This document shows positions 10,480 to 24,500 of a stretch of 64,000 nucleotides of DNA, piece by piece (the first letter of the stretch is position 1; each line of letters starts with the position of its first letter). This DNA comes from Balanoglossus misakiensis (taxonomy: Eukaryota; Hemichordata). The translations under genes were made by a program, and so were the position numbers. The stretch spans positions 5,208,001-5,272,000 of the forward strand of contig CM082598.2 of the NCBI GenBank assembly GCA_040954595.2, read 5' to 3'. The notes beneath the pieces are model-generated. The model was not told the origin of the DNA, made no database searches, and saw only the letters and a program-made list of their open reading frames with translations.

Positions 10480-13400
10480 ATAACAAACTTCAACTACTCT
10501 GCAGAAAACAAAAATATTCGTTTTCATGGATTTCAAGGGGTGGAGCCAAGGAGGTCTACCTCAGTACGTGATTGAAGTAGCCTCACAAAGAAAACAATCT
10601 ACCTAGTAAAGTGCCCTATTAATCTAACATTCACGTGGGTGTGACATAATTATTCACATTTATCCCATCAATTTATGTGAAAAGCCCGGTGGACAGGATA
10701 AACATTTGTCCCACGAAACATTTTATAACCACGCTGCATGCTTTTTATTGAGTCTGTTTCATCGCATAGAAACATGATTTTATCAGCACAAATTAGTGAC
10801 ACCATGCTATTACGTTTCTATTAACACATCGACAATAAAAAGTGAGATATAATGATACATCTCATAACTATTAAGGTAGTCCGTGTCTCAGGGGACAGAT
10901 TTCCAGAAAAATGATAGCCCCCAAACCGTTCAATTCCTTGTGATAGTAAAGGGTGTGAGGAGTCTTTGTTGAGAGCAAAAGAAGAAAACTGGGGGTCCAA
11001 AGGCCACAGTTGCTTGTCACTGAAAACAGGTCATGTTTGGTTTTAACACGTGTTCATCACTGTGACACATTCACTGCTAAAAATGGTGTGCCCGAAAGCG
11101 TTTAGATTTCCACCCTCCGTCTTCGTAACGTTTTTCCTCAATCGAGACATTGCGAGGAGACGAATGAATAGCGATGTCTCGTGCCCTTTCGAAGCAGCAC
11201 CCCTCCCAACTCGTTACAAATAAATTTGAGTCCATTTACACAATTTTTGGCCCTTTGTTCGGACGTATGGTGGCGCCTTAGCCTGATTCTTACCGCAGAC
11301 TTCCGGGCGCCATCGAAACATCACACCCATGTGTAGCAGTGGTCAACAAAACGAGACAAAACAGAGGTATGTGCGCGCGGATTGCAACTGGTTCTATCGA
11401 GTCAGAACCTTTCAATAAACAAGCAAGCAGAAGGCCTACGCACATTTCTCAGAGTAAAATACCACAAGGAAGTCTGCCTATGCCTATTGAGAACGCGAAA
11501 TTAAAACATATTTTCAGGAATCACAGCAACTCCATCTGAAAGACACGGCCCTCACATATCATATGCACGGTACGTTCAATTCTTAATTAAAATGCGGCAA
11601 ATACCGCTTTGAGATGTTATATGTTGGGTGGAACATCATCCTAAGCGATCTGACAAAACCGATATCAGAGCATCTACGTTCCCAAGTGTCTTGCCAATCA
11701 GTTAACATACCGTTTAAATGTTTGACAAGGCGAAACAGGTCATGCTTGACGACATCGATAAAGCCTATGAATTGAACATGTGGGCTTTCCGCACCGAGTC
11801 GTGATTAAAGGGGAGCTGTTTGTACATTGTATTTCGCTATTCGGAATTTGATTTCTATTCATTTTTGTGGAAAAAAGAGACGAACCACCAACAATTAAAA
11901 TCTCGTACGTAAATGGTCGCTTTAATTTTAATTTATTAGTTAAAACCTCCCAATTGAATGTATGAAACTCTATAGATCTATCTGTTTTCCTACATGTTAT
12001 TTACGGCACTCTGGTTTTCATTTTCTCCCCGCCTAAATTAGTCTATTTACCTTTTACCTTTTATATAATAACATGGATTGTATGGGCGAGCGAGATAGTC
12101 AAACAGATAGACAGGTAGTCAGTTATAGACGGACAGACAATCAAAGTCCATAAAATGTTAAATCAGAACGGATTAGGCCCTTAATATAGAGACAACGGAA
12201 GGACAAGAGGTAGACTCCGTAATTGTTAAGTTCCTGTTTTAAGTGCAAAATCATGTTTGCACTTTGTCGGTGGGCGCACCTGTACATGGCGGTTTTGCGA
12301 GAGTGCAACACATGCGGTTTATTGATTGAACACATCACATATTGTAGTCTGACAGAGTAATCTCTAATGGCGAGTTTCTGATATAATGTATGGCCGACAA
12401 TTGTATTGAAATTAATTTTGGAAGTGTTGGGTAATGTTTGGTGGCCAAAAATGGTACAGAACACAAGAGGAGGAAGTGAAGATGTCACATGTGGAGGTCA
12501 AAGTAGGCCCACTCAGGAAAGGGTTCGGCAAGAAAGACGGAATTGAATAGGACAGAAACGCCACCTAGTGTCAACAGCCATTGACCTCTGACCTTTGATC
12601 CCACTATCACTATACTATTCAACTAATAAGTACAGTGTCCGTTAATTGATTGGCAAGATACTTTGGGACGTGTTCTGTACTGCAATATGGCGGCCTCCGC
12701 AACTACAGCTCCGAAGTTTCCACGCTCCACGTGTTGGTCATCGGCTGCAGCTATACGTATATGTGCGTAACAAGGTGAGGTATTGCGGCCTGTGCATCCC
12801 TTCAAAAACCCTAACCCTACTGTCTGTGTCGCTTTTGCTTTGCTTGATTTTGAGACATGTCGTCGACTTAGTCGCGAGGTTGTGGTTAGCATGTAGCTGT
12901 GGAAACGCAGCTGTTCCGCCAGGGGGGGATGCAGCTAGCAACAGTTGCATGCATGAGCCAAACCAACTTGTCTTCAAGTTTGAAATTTGGTCGAAATTCT
13001 CCCATCTTGATTAGAGCGCCCCCTTGAATTACATTGGCAGAAAATGAACGAATTGATTGATTTCCCCACTGGTGGCGCAGGTTATCAGAAAACCACCGTT
13101 GTACTGTCAAATGACGTGGACGACGTTGTTAGGCCTGATGAAAAGAAATGATTTTTAGAGATTTTTTGTGAAATATTGGCAGGACATAACCGTACACATT
13201 TCTATAGAAGTACGCCCCTACCCCCTACACCACCAGCACCTGAAGAAAATTTCTTTCCAGTATGGAACACTGTGCGATATGTTGGTAACATTATTATCAG
13301 TTCAGTACGTGACCACGACATCCAGAGTGTCAACTTATGTTATTTAAATCTTTAACGGATTCTGCTGCTTTGTCGGTGCTTTTTCCTCGGTCTCCAAGTT

Positions 13401-14500
13401 TTGGGTCAAATCTGCACTTTTATGATTTGGGGGATTTTTTTTTCCATTTTCGGGAAAAGAATCTTAGAAATCACGTGTTCGTTTGAAGTTTCGCGTGCGC
13501 AGGTCCCTAGAGATGATTTAAGTCAGACTTTTATCAAATATGTGACGAAATCTTCAATATTACATTGTATGTCAATTTTTGCCTTATTGGATAGAAACAA
13601 AAATATTCCATTCAGGATAAACTTGTCAGGATAAACTTGATTGCTTGAAATTTTGGTGTAGAGGTCTTTTTGGTTGACTTGAATGAGTTGTTTAAAATTA
13701 GTTTGAAAAAAAAACATGATTGTGGTTTTCTGGCTATTTTTTTCCAATTTTCGAAACTGCTTGTCTAATTTCCTTGAAATTTGGCACACATGCACTTTAA
13801 TTGCCATAGCAACCCATCTTGCCAGAAGTAACATAAAAAAGGAACAACTTTGTGAACGATTGCTCTATGTAACAATTCAATTTTCCAGTCGCTCTTGACC
13901 ATGATGACGCTTGTTGTAGCCGTGGTTATTGCAGACACACAAAGCTACGTCATCACGTAGTAGGCAGCCGTTTTCCTGCAGCACCTGCAGTTCAATGACC
14001 TTTGTGGACCAGTTACACAAAGAATTGACGTCGTGATCTGATATAATCATAGTTGGGGGCAATAATCCTTTTTACGTGGGCTTGTAGTCAGATTTAATTT
14101 CCTTCTCAAGATAGTAAAACCTGTCATAAACACTCGTGACGTGAATCCCTTTAATTTTCCGGAGATTAGTGGGCTTATGAACAAATGTCTTGCTAATTGT
14201 CTCTTATCACTTGATAATCTAACGCCTTCCCCCTGGGTCCTGTTGACATATATTACCATTAAATCTGTCTGGACCATTATAGCGTTTACTTTTAGCATCT
14301 CCTATCTATGCGAAATGGCGATTTAGCGGAAAATAAAGGATTTTTGCTGTTTGGGATTGTGCGAAGAATTCAAACTTTGTCATAATTGTCGTGTCTAATT
14401 TCACAAGTGATGTCGAGTTCAAGAGCTCTGGTGTGGAGGAAATCGAGATACGCACAGCCATGTGAAAGTGACACAGATGCATTTTGAGTGGTTCAGAGAG
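10480..14500. other. Gene-poor stretch
   Basis: No gene is recognised. A minus-strand open frame of 61 codons at 14062-13877 follows a plausible acceptor (TATATCAG) and reads LCNWSTKVIELQVLQENGC then ALCVCNN before TGA. It faintly recalls a cystine-knot C-terminus but lacks CRG and does not match the phase of the paralogous pre-pro exons. Other frames, such as the minus-strand one at 12488-12141, look fortuitous. Confidence 0.4.
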
Positions 14501-14518
14501 ACAGAAACAGAGAGCTTG

Positions 14519-14522
14519 AGAG

Positions 14523-14605
<83 letters not shown>

Positions 14606-14711
14606 GACAGAGAGACAGACAGGGAAGAGATTGAGAGAAAGAGTAATAGAGAAATATACGTCTGGATACAGAGAGACGAGTGGGCAGACAAACAGATAGA
14701 AAGGAAGAAGG

Positions 14712-14745
<34 letters not shown>

Positions 14746-14757
14746 GAGGAAGGAAGG
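14519..14757. repeat. (GA)n and (GAAA)n purine tract
   Basis: A pure GA tract runs from about 14527 to 14597, continuing as degenerate GACA/GAGA and then GAAA/GGAA units to 14757. It is a strong purine/pyrimidine strand asymmetry, potentially triplex-forming. Confidence 0.9.
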
Positions 14758-15799
14758 AAGATTAAGGGTGAAAGAAAGTCAAAGTTATCAAATAGATACT
14801 CTTTATGCCCCTGTCTATTCTACTCATTGCATATACGAAATTTCATTGAAAGTTGTATGAGGTTTTTTATGGACAGCAGTGATTCTATGACGCATGCTCG
14901 GAACGGCTTGATGAAAGATAGAATGATGATCATTTGAATGAAGAAAAAATAACCTAAAAATAATATATTTCTTTTTCCGTTCTGGTGCGTTTTTTGAGGT
15001 TCTATAACGTGTGGCATCATTTATCACGGGTTCGGTCTTTAATATTTTCATTCCGGAGACAAGATTCTTGACAGAAAAAAACACCATCTGGAGAAATGTC
15101 AGCTTCAAATCATCGATGGTTGTTGTTTTTCAAGTGGAAAACCGTGACTGATATAGACTGTCAAGAGTCTGTCTTTTGTTTTGCGCATTTGCTGTTCACA
15201 GTAGTGATTGCCACCCTCGACGTGCTGTGCTGAAGTGCTGAGGGATTATAAACCATGGACGACATCATCACAATGGCTTTGCGTAAAACTACTACTCAAC
15301 ACGTTTCCGCTTCAGTTCTACGACATGTTGAGAGTGGTTGATTGCGGTAGAGTCGACGCTTACAGCACTTGGCATTGAGTGCATGAAGTGACAAGAGATT
15401 ACTTTTGCGAAGGACGTTGGTCAAGAGCTTCGCATTCATTGGCCACTGAGTATTGTGATAAACCATGAAAACCCGTGCAGTTAGGAAACACCAGGTGGCA
15501 TGCTGAGGGCATTGATCTCACCAGAAAGGTCGTCGTCGGCTTAGTTTCCAGCCCCCCTCCCCCCAAAAAAATGCTGAATATCTTATATGTTTGTATAAAT
15601 GATAGTCTAGAGAATGCAGTGTCTGTGTTGTGAAGGATGCATTTCATAATATACAATTTACTTCTTTTTCCCCAATAACCGAAGCTGTGATGTTGAATAG
15701 TCTAAGTGATTTACCATGATTTTTGCTGTTGACTTTAGCACCAGAATGCATTTTCAGTCTTATAAATGTTAAAAATAAGTTTTTGGGGAGAGGAGCTTA

Positions 15800-16061
15800 G
15801 AAGGACAAAGTCTCTCTCTCGCTGTCCTTCCATCCTGTTTGTAGGATATGAGAGTAAAAATCTCGCCAAAATGAATAAACGGTAGAGACCGATTATTCAT
15901 CTTGGCGAGTTTTTCACTCTTGTGTCTACAAACGGGATGGAAGGTGTGTGTGGTTGAACGTTGATCACTATATATCCACATGTAGAATAATATAAACGGT
16001 GTCTTGTATCAAATATAATTAATGGAAAAAGGCTGGCAAAAGAGAGACTTTGTCCCTTTAA
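15800..16061. mobile_element. Palindromic TTAA MITE (family A), internally deleted left arm
   Basis: The right end is intact (GAGACTTTGTCCCTTTAA, TTAA at 16058-16061). The hairpin core CCAAAATGAATAAACGG...CCGATTATTCATCTTGG is centred near 15885. The left arm lost the stretch between the GA-rich tip and the CATCC block. Confidence 0.8.
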
Positions 16062-17035
16062 CGAATCTGTCGTGTTTCACTCCACACACTGAGGGTGCCA
16101 CTTATCAGCTACAATGGTGTATGGGAGCTAACACCCACAGTTATATTTATAAGCCAGCTTTTCCTTTAAGGAAGCCCCAGTTCTTAATGTTGATATTGAA
16201 TCGTTACACTGTGAGAAGTTACACCCTGCAGTAATTTCTCCAGGGTCTATGGTGGAAGCTTCGAGTTTTCTCCATTGAACCACTTTTGAAGTGGGGACTG
16301 TTCCGTTCATATTTTATACGACATACATGTATAGGCAGTCGGCCTAGTTAGATTGCTGGAAATTGTCAACAACCCAAACACATTAATCAGTATCCATATA
16401 CACGACGTGCACTAAGCAGTATCAAACAATAAACGTGGATTTTATAAGTTGTAAGAAAATTCTTTTATTATACTGAATAATTCACGTCTGGTAAATAATC
16501 CAAAATGAAATGTTTATAGTCAAAATATAACATACATGTACATGAACATAACTAAATAATTGACGTATGATAAATAATGCCCAATTGAACGTTTATGATT
16601 CGTACTCAAATTAATCAATAATCAATCAATCAATTCTGCAGTCAATTGTTTTCATGGATTCGACAAGTACAACAGGTGTTAATGCTTATCCAATCCCATA
16701 TATATTGGTTTTTCTCCTCGGACCACACGTATGCTACGTTCCATGATGGTTTGGCCAGACAGCTAGATGAATACCTGCGAAGGAATGGAAACAATATTTG
16801 ACTATAATAGCTCTATGTAAATATAAATATGTCTCTCTGCCTGCCTGTATGTTTGTTTGTTTGTTCATTGTGGCCACTCGCGATCGCATGAATATATCTC
16901 AGTGCTTATTGGGCCAACGTCGGTGTCACTTTGATGCAGTGCCTGTGTTATCAGTTTTCTGGTCTTTATACTGAATAATGTAGTTGATCAGTTGTCATAT
17001 ATTCTCGCAGCTGCGGATAGCGATGGTTGCACATA

Positions 17036-17242
17036 CTTAACTCGCCAAAATGAATAATCAGTGTTTACCATTTATTCATTTTGGTTGGATTTTTACTCTC
17101 ATATCCTACAAATTGGATGGAAGTTGTGTGTGGTCGAACGTTGATTCACTATATATCCACATGTACATTAACATAAATTGTGTCTTGTATCAAACATAAT
17201 TAATGGAAAAAGGGCAGCGAGAGAGAGACTTTGTCCCTTTAA
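17036..17242. mobile_element. Family A MITE, right half only
   Basis: The right arm from the hairpin core (CGCCAAAATGAATAATCAG) to the terminal TTTGTCCCTTTAA at 17242 is preserved, and the left arm is absent. Confidence 0.8.
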
Positions 17243-18167
17243 TAGTATACTGTAACCCCTGTAAATTTACCATGGACAGTAGAGATTAAGTACATCTCGG
17301 ATTTTTACTTGGACTGCCAAGCGGTAAACCGCGGGCTACTTACTACTTGATCGTGAGCAGACTCGACCTCCACATTTAACCATATATGGGCATGAGTGAA
17401 CTAGGGGCAACGGCTGAAAGAAAGCCTAAGGTATAACTATTGATATAAACTGTAAAATTTCCAAATCGTGTTTGGAGATAGTATTTTTTTCACTTTTCGT
17501 CAAGGCTTGCCACAATGAAAACGGATTGACCTGCACAGAAGGAATGTACTGACCTTTGTTTGTTTAATAAGTAACTACGTGATAGTATAAATTGTTGCAA
17601 GTCTCAGTTGAAAAAAAGGGTTTATTGTATAAATTGTTGCAAGTGTAACAAAGACATGCGTTGAAACCCAAATGAGTTGTGTTTAGATACATTCTTATCA
17701 GTAAAGCAATCATTGCGGTGTAGACGACAGGTGGCTTTTCGCCTTGAATGGGAAATGCATACAAAGTGTTTCTTTTTTTCGGTGTCAATCAAAAGAAATA
17801 ACGGTGCTCAGTACTTTCATTCTGTGCAGCTCGAACTGTTTTGATTGTAAGACGCTTTACACCACCTACATGTCTGCTATTCCTGTGCACGGTCCTGTCT
17901 TGTTAAGACAAGTTGTGACGTGAAAATACTGGTTGTCGTAGAGGGTGACTCTTTCCCCTTCGCGGTTCAAACCGTGGCTGAGTGAACGCCACTCGCTGCT
18001 GCTTCTGCAAACCTCCCGAAATGGTTCACCTCTCTTGTTCTAATTAAAAAAAGAAGAGTTATGATTTAAGGGAGTCAAACTATTAATCACATTCAGAATC
18101 TTTAAAGAGATATTACACCTTATTTCTTTCTTTATGTTGTGATTTGGTTCGATAAAACGCCGAAATA

Positions 18168-18374
18168 TCATTCATTCATTCATTCATTCATTCATTCATT
18201 CATTCATTCATTCATTCATTCATTCATTCATCCATCCATTCATTCATTCATTCATTCATTCATTCATTCATTCATACATCCATCCACCTGGCCCCCACAC
18301 ATACATACATACATACATACATACATACATACATACATACATACATACATACATACATACATACATACATACAT

Positions 18375-18461
<87 letters not shown>

Positions 18462-18520
18462 TGCATACATGCATACATGCATACATACATACATACATAC
18501 ATACATACATACATGTACAC
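18168..18520. repeat. Compound microsatellite (CATT)n, (CATA)n, (CA)n, (CATA/CATG)n
   Basis: CATT units run 18168-18282, CATA units 18299-18392, a CA tract 18391-18458, then CATA/CATG units to 18513. This compound array sits directly at the left border of the 88-bp satellite. Confidence 0.95.
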
Positions 18521-18529
18521 TTTTGGACG

Positions 18530-21500
18530 AAAATTGTCAAAAACGCCAAATTCTTGACTTTGCCTATTTTTTTTTGTCATTTTTGGAGGTTTTTCATGGA
18601 TTATAGCTCATGAAAATCATCCAAAAATGAAAATTTTTCGACTTTGCGAAGTTTCAAAATTTCTTCATTTTTTTTACAAAATCATGGGTTATAGCTCATG
18701 ATAATCGTCCAAAAATGACAATTTTTCGACTTTGCGAATTTTCAAAATTTCTTCAATTTTTCACAAAAATCATGGGTTATAACTCATGAAAATCATGCAA
18801 AAATGACAATTTTTCGACTTTGCGAATTTTCAAAATTTCTTCAATTTTTGACAAAAATCATGGGTTATAGCTCATGAAAATCATGCAAAAATGACATTTT
18901 TTCGACTTTGCGAATTTTCAAAATTTCTTCAATTTTTGACAAAAATCATGGGTTATAGCTCATGAAAATCATCCAAAAATGACAATTTTTCGACTTTGCG
19001 AAGTTTCAAAATTTCTTCATTTTTTGACAAAATCATGGGTTATAGCTCATGATAATCATCCAAAAATGACAATTTTTCGACTTTGTGAAGTTTCAAAATT
19101 TCTTCAATTATTGACAAAAATCATGGGTTATAGCTCATGAAAATCGTCCAAAAATGACAATTTTTCGACTTTGCGAATTTTCAAAATTTCTTCAATTTTT
19201 GACAAAAATCATGGGTTATAGAACATGATAATCGTCCAAAAATGACAATTTTTCGACTTTGCGAATTTTCAAAAATTCTTCATTTTTTGACAAAAATCAT
19301 GGGTTATAGCTCATGATAATCATCCAAAAATGACAATTTTTCGACTTTGCGAATTTTCAAAAATTCTTCATTTTTTGACAAAAATCATGGGTTATAGCTC
19401 ATGATAATCATCCAAAAATGACAATTTTTCGACTTTGCGAATTTTCAAAATTTCTTCAATTTTTGACAAAAATCATGGGTTATAGCTCATGAAAATCATC
19501 CAAAAATGACAATTTTTCGACTTTGCGAATTATCAAAATTTCTTCAATTTTTGACAAAAATCATGGGTTATAGCTCATGAAAATCATCCAAAAATGACAA
19601 TTTTTCGACTTTGCGAATTTTCAAAATTTCTTCAATTTTTGACAAAAATCATGGGTTATAGCTCATGAAAATCATCCAAAAATGACAATTTTTCGACTTT
19701 GCGAATTTTCAAAATTTCTTCAATTTTTGACAAAAATCATGGGTTATAGCTCATGAAAATCATCCAAAAATGACAATTTTTCGACTTTGCGAATTATCAA
19801 AATTTCTTCAATTTTTGACAAAAATCATGGGTTATAGCTCATGAAAATCATCCAAAAATGACAATTTTTCGACTTTGCGAATTATCAAAATTGCTTCAAT
19901 TTTTGACAAAAATCATGGGTTATAGCTCATGAAAATCATCCAAAAATGACAATTTTTCGACTTTGCGAATTTTCAAAATTTCTTCAATTTTTGACAAAAA
20001 TCATGGGTTATAGCTCATGAAAATCATCCAAAAATGACAATTTTTCGACTTTGCGAATTTTCAAAATTTCTTCAATTTTTGACAAAAATCATGGGTTATA
20101 GCTCATGAAAATCATCCAAAAATGACAATTTTTCGACTTTGCGAATTTTCAAAATTTCTTCAATTTTTGACAAAAATCATGGGTTATAGCTCATGAAAAT
20201 CATCCAAAAATGACAATTTTTCGACTTTGCGAATTTTCAAAATTTCTTCAATTTTTGACAAAAATCATGGGTTATAGCTCATGAAAATCATCCAAAAATG
20301 ACAATTTTTCGACTTTGCGAATTTTCAAAATTTCTTCAATTTTTGACAAAAATCATGGGTTATAGCTCATGAAAATCATCCAAAAATGACAATTTTTCGA
20401 CTTTGCGAATTTTCAAAATTTCTTCAATTTTTGACAAAAATCATGGGTTATAGCTCATGAAAATCATCCAAAAATGACAATTTTTCGACTTTGCGAATTT
20501 TCAAAATTTCTTCAATTTTTTGACAAAAATCATGGGTTATAGCTCATGAAAATCATCCAAAAATGACAATTTTTCGACTTTGCGAATTTTCAAAATTTCT
20601 TCAATTTTTTGACAAAAAGCATGGGTTATAGCTCATGAAAATCATCCAAAAATGACAATTTTTCGACTTTGCGAATTTTCAAAATTTCTTCAATTTTTGA
20701 CAAAAATCATGGGTTAAAGCTCATGAAAATCATCCAAAAATGACAATTTTTCGACTTTGCGAATTTTCAAAATTTCTTCAATTTTTGACAAAAATCATGG
20801 GTTAAAGCTCATGAAAATCATCCAAAAATGACAATTTTTCGACTTTGCGAATTATCAAAATTTCTTCAATTTTTGACAAAAATCATGGGTTATAGCTCAT
20901 GAAAATCATCCAAAAATGACAATTTTCCGACTTTGCGAATTTTCAAAATTTCTTCAATTTTTGACAAAAATCATGGGTTATAGCTCATGAAAATCATCCA
21001 AAAATGACAATTTTTCGACTTTGCGAATTTTCAAAATTTCTTCATTTTTTGACAAAAATCATGGGTTATAGCTCATGAAAATCATCCAAAAATGACAATT
21101 TTTCGACTTTGCGAATTATCAAAATTTCTTCAATTTTTGACAAAAATCATGGGTTATAGCTCATGAAAATCATCCAAAAATGACAATTTTCCGACTTTGC
21201 GAATTTTCAAAATTTCTTCAATTTTTGACAAAAATCATGGGTTATAGCTCATGAAAATCATCCAAAAATGACAATTTTTCGACTTTGCGAATATTCAAAA
21301 TTTCTTCATTTTTTGACAAAAATCATGGGTTATAGCTCATGAAAATCATCCAAAAATGATAATTTTTCGACTTTGCGAATTTTCAAAATTTCTTCAATTT
21401 TTGACAAAAATCATGGGTTATAGCTCATGAAAATCATCCAAAAATGACAATTTTTCGACTTTGCGAAGTTTCAAAATTTCTTCATTTTTTTTACAAAATC

Positions 21501-24500
21501 ATGGGTTATAGCTCATGATAATCGTCCAAAAATGACAATTTTTCGACTTTGCGAATTTTCAAAATTTCTTCAATTTTTCACAAAAATCATGGGTTATAAC
21601 TCATGAAAATCATGCAAAAATGACAATTTTTCGACTTTGCGAATTTTCAAAATTTCTTCAATTTTTGACAAAAATCATGGGTTATAGCTCATGAAAATCA
21701 TGCAAAAATGACATTTTTTCGACTTTGCGAATTTTCAAAATTTCTTCAATTTTTGACAAAAATCATGGGTTATAGCTCATGAAAATCATCCAAAAATGAC
21801 AATTTTTCGACTTTGCGAAGTTTCAAAATTTCTTCATTTTTTGACAAAATCATGGGTTATAGCTCATGATAATCATCCAAAAATGACAATTTTTCGACTT
21901 TGTGAAGTTTCAAAATTTCTTCAATTATTGACAAAAATCATGGGTTATAGCTCATGAAAATCGTCCAAAAATGACAATTTTTCGACTTTGCGAATTTTCA
22001 AAATTTCTTCAATTTTTGACAAAAATCATGGGTTATAGAACATGATAATCGTCTAAAAATGACAATTTTTCGACTTTGCGAATTTTCAAAAATTCTTCAT
22101 TTTTTGACAAAAATCATGGGTTATAGCTCATGATAATCGTCCAAAAATGACAATTTTTCGACTTTGCGAATTTTCAAAAATTCTTCATTTTTTGACAAAA
22201 ATCATGGGTTATAGCTCATGATAATCATCCAAAAATGACAATTTTTCGACTTTGCGAATTTTCAAAAATTCTTCATTTTTTGACAAAAATCATGGGTTAT
22301 AGCTCATGATAATCATCCAAAAATGACAATTTTTCGACTTTGCGAATTTTCAAAAATTCTTCAATTTTTGACAAAAATCATGGGTTATAGCTCATGATAA
22401 TCGTCCAAAAATGACAATTTTTCGACTTTGCGAATTTTCAAAAATTCTTCATTTTTTGACAAAAATCATGGGTTATAGCTCATGATAATCATCCAAAAAT
22501 GACAATTTTTCGACTTTGCGAATTTTCAAAATTTCTTCAATTTTTGACAAAAATCATGGGTTATAACTCATGAAAATCATCCAAAAATGACAATTTTTCG
22601 ACTTTGCGAATTATCTAAATTTCTTCAATTTTTGACAAAAATCATGGGTTATAGCTCATGAAAATCATCCAAAAATGACAATTTTTCGACTTTGCGAATT
22701 TTCAAAATTTCTTCAATTTTTGACAAAAATCATGGGTTATAGCTCATGAAAATCATCCAAAAATGACAATTTTTCGACTTTGCGAATTATCAAAATTTCT
22801 TCAATTTTTGACAAAAATCATGGGTTATAGCTCATGAAAATCATCCAAAAATGACAATTTTTCGACTTTGCGAATTATCAAAATTTCTTCAATTTTTGAC
22901 AAAAATCATGGGTTATAGCTCATGAAAATCATCCAAAAATGACAATTTTTCGACTTTGCGAATTTTCAAAATTTCTTCAATTTTTGACAAAAATCATGGG
23001 TTATAGCTCATGAAAATCATCCAAAAATGACAATTTTTCGACTTTGCGAATTTTCAAAATTTCTTCAATTTTTGACAAAAATCATGGGTTATAGCTCATG
23101 AAAATCATCCAAAAATGACAATTTTTCGACTTTGCGAATTTTCAAAATTTCTTCAATTTTTGACAAAAATCATGGGTTATAGCTCATGAAAATCATCCAA
23201 AAATGACAATTTTTCGACTTTGCGAATTTTCAAAATTTCTTCAATTTTTGACAAAAATCATGGGTTATAGCTCATGAAAATCATCCAAAAATGACAATTT
23301 TTCGACTTTGCGAATTTTCAAAATTTCTTCAATTTTTGACAAAAATCATGGGTTATAGCTCATGAAAATCATCCAAAAATGACAATTTTTCGACTTTGCG
23401 AATTTTCAAAATTTCTTCAATTTTTGACAAAAATCATGGGTTAAAGCTCATGAAAATCATCCAAAAATGACAATTTTTCGACTTTGCGAATTTTCAAAAT
23501 TTCTTCAATTTTTGACAAAAATCATGGGTTAAAGCTCATGAAAATCATCCAAAAATGACAATTTTTCGACTTTGCGAATTATCAAAATTTCTTCAATTTT
23601 TGACAAAAATCATGGGTTATAGCTCATGAAAATCATCCAAAAATGACAATTTTTCGACTTTGCGAATTTTCAAAATTTCTTCAATTTTTTGACAAAAATC
23701 ATGGGTTATAGCTCATGAAAATCATCCAAAAATGACAATTTTTCGACTTTGCGAATTTTCAAAATTTCTTCAATTTTTGACAAAAATCATGGGTTATAGC
23801 TCATGAAAATCATCCAAAAATGACAATTTTTCGACTTTGCGAATTTTCAAAATTTCTTCAATTTTTGACAAAAATCATGGGTTAAAGCTCATGAAAATCA
23901 TCCAAAAATGACAATTTTTCGACTTTGCGAATTTTCAAAATTTCTTCAATTTTTGACAAAAATCATGGGTTAAAGCTCATGAAAATCATCCAAAAATGAC
24001 AATTTTTCGACTTTGCGAATTATCAAAATTTCTTCAATTTTTGACAAAAATCATGGGTTATAGCTCATGAAAATCATCCAAAAATGACAATTTTCCGACT
24101 TTGCGAATTTTCAAAATTTCTTCAATTTTTGACAAAAATCATGGGTTATAGCTCATGAAAATCATCCAAAAATGACAATTTTTCGACTTTGCGAATTTTC
24201 AAAATTTCTTCATTTTTTGACAAAAATCATGGGTTATAGCTCATGAAAATCATCCAAAAATGACAATTTTTCGACTTTGCGAATTATCAAAATTTCTTCA
24301 ATTTTTGACAAAAATCATGGGTTATAGCTCATGAAAATCGTCCAAAAATGACAATTTTCCGACTTTGCGAATTTTCAAAATTTCTTCAATTTTTGACAAA
24401 AATCATGGGTTATAGCTCATGAAAATCATCCAAAAATGACAATTTTTCGACTTTGCGAATATTCAAAATTTCTTCATTTTTTGACAAAAATCATGGGTTA

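Noticed and set aside
9907-10575. Long open frames repeating MYVC or HTYI
   Set aside because: They are translations of the (CATA)n microsatellite, open in all frames, with no start context, splice support or family similarity. The same applies at 5135, 18139, 32940, 37783, 38277 and 41575.
13206-13225. Minus-strand Cys-Arg-Gly triplet as a lost mature neurotrophin exon
   Set aside because: The triplet is followed immediately by a TAG stop in frame, and none of the other hallmarks are nearby. A second triplet near 13312 also lies between close stops.
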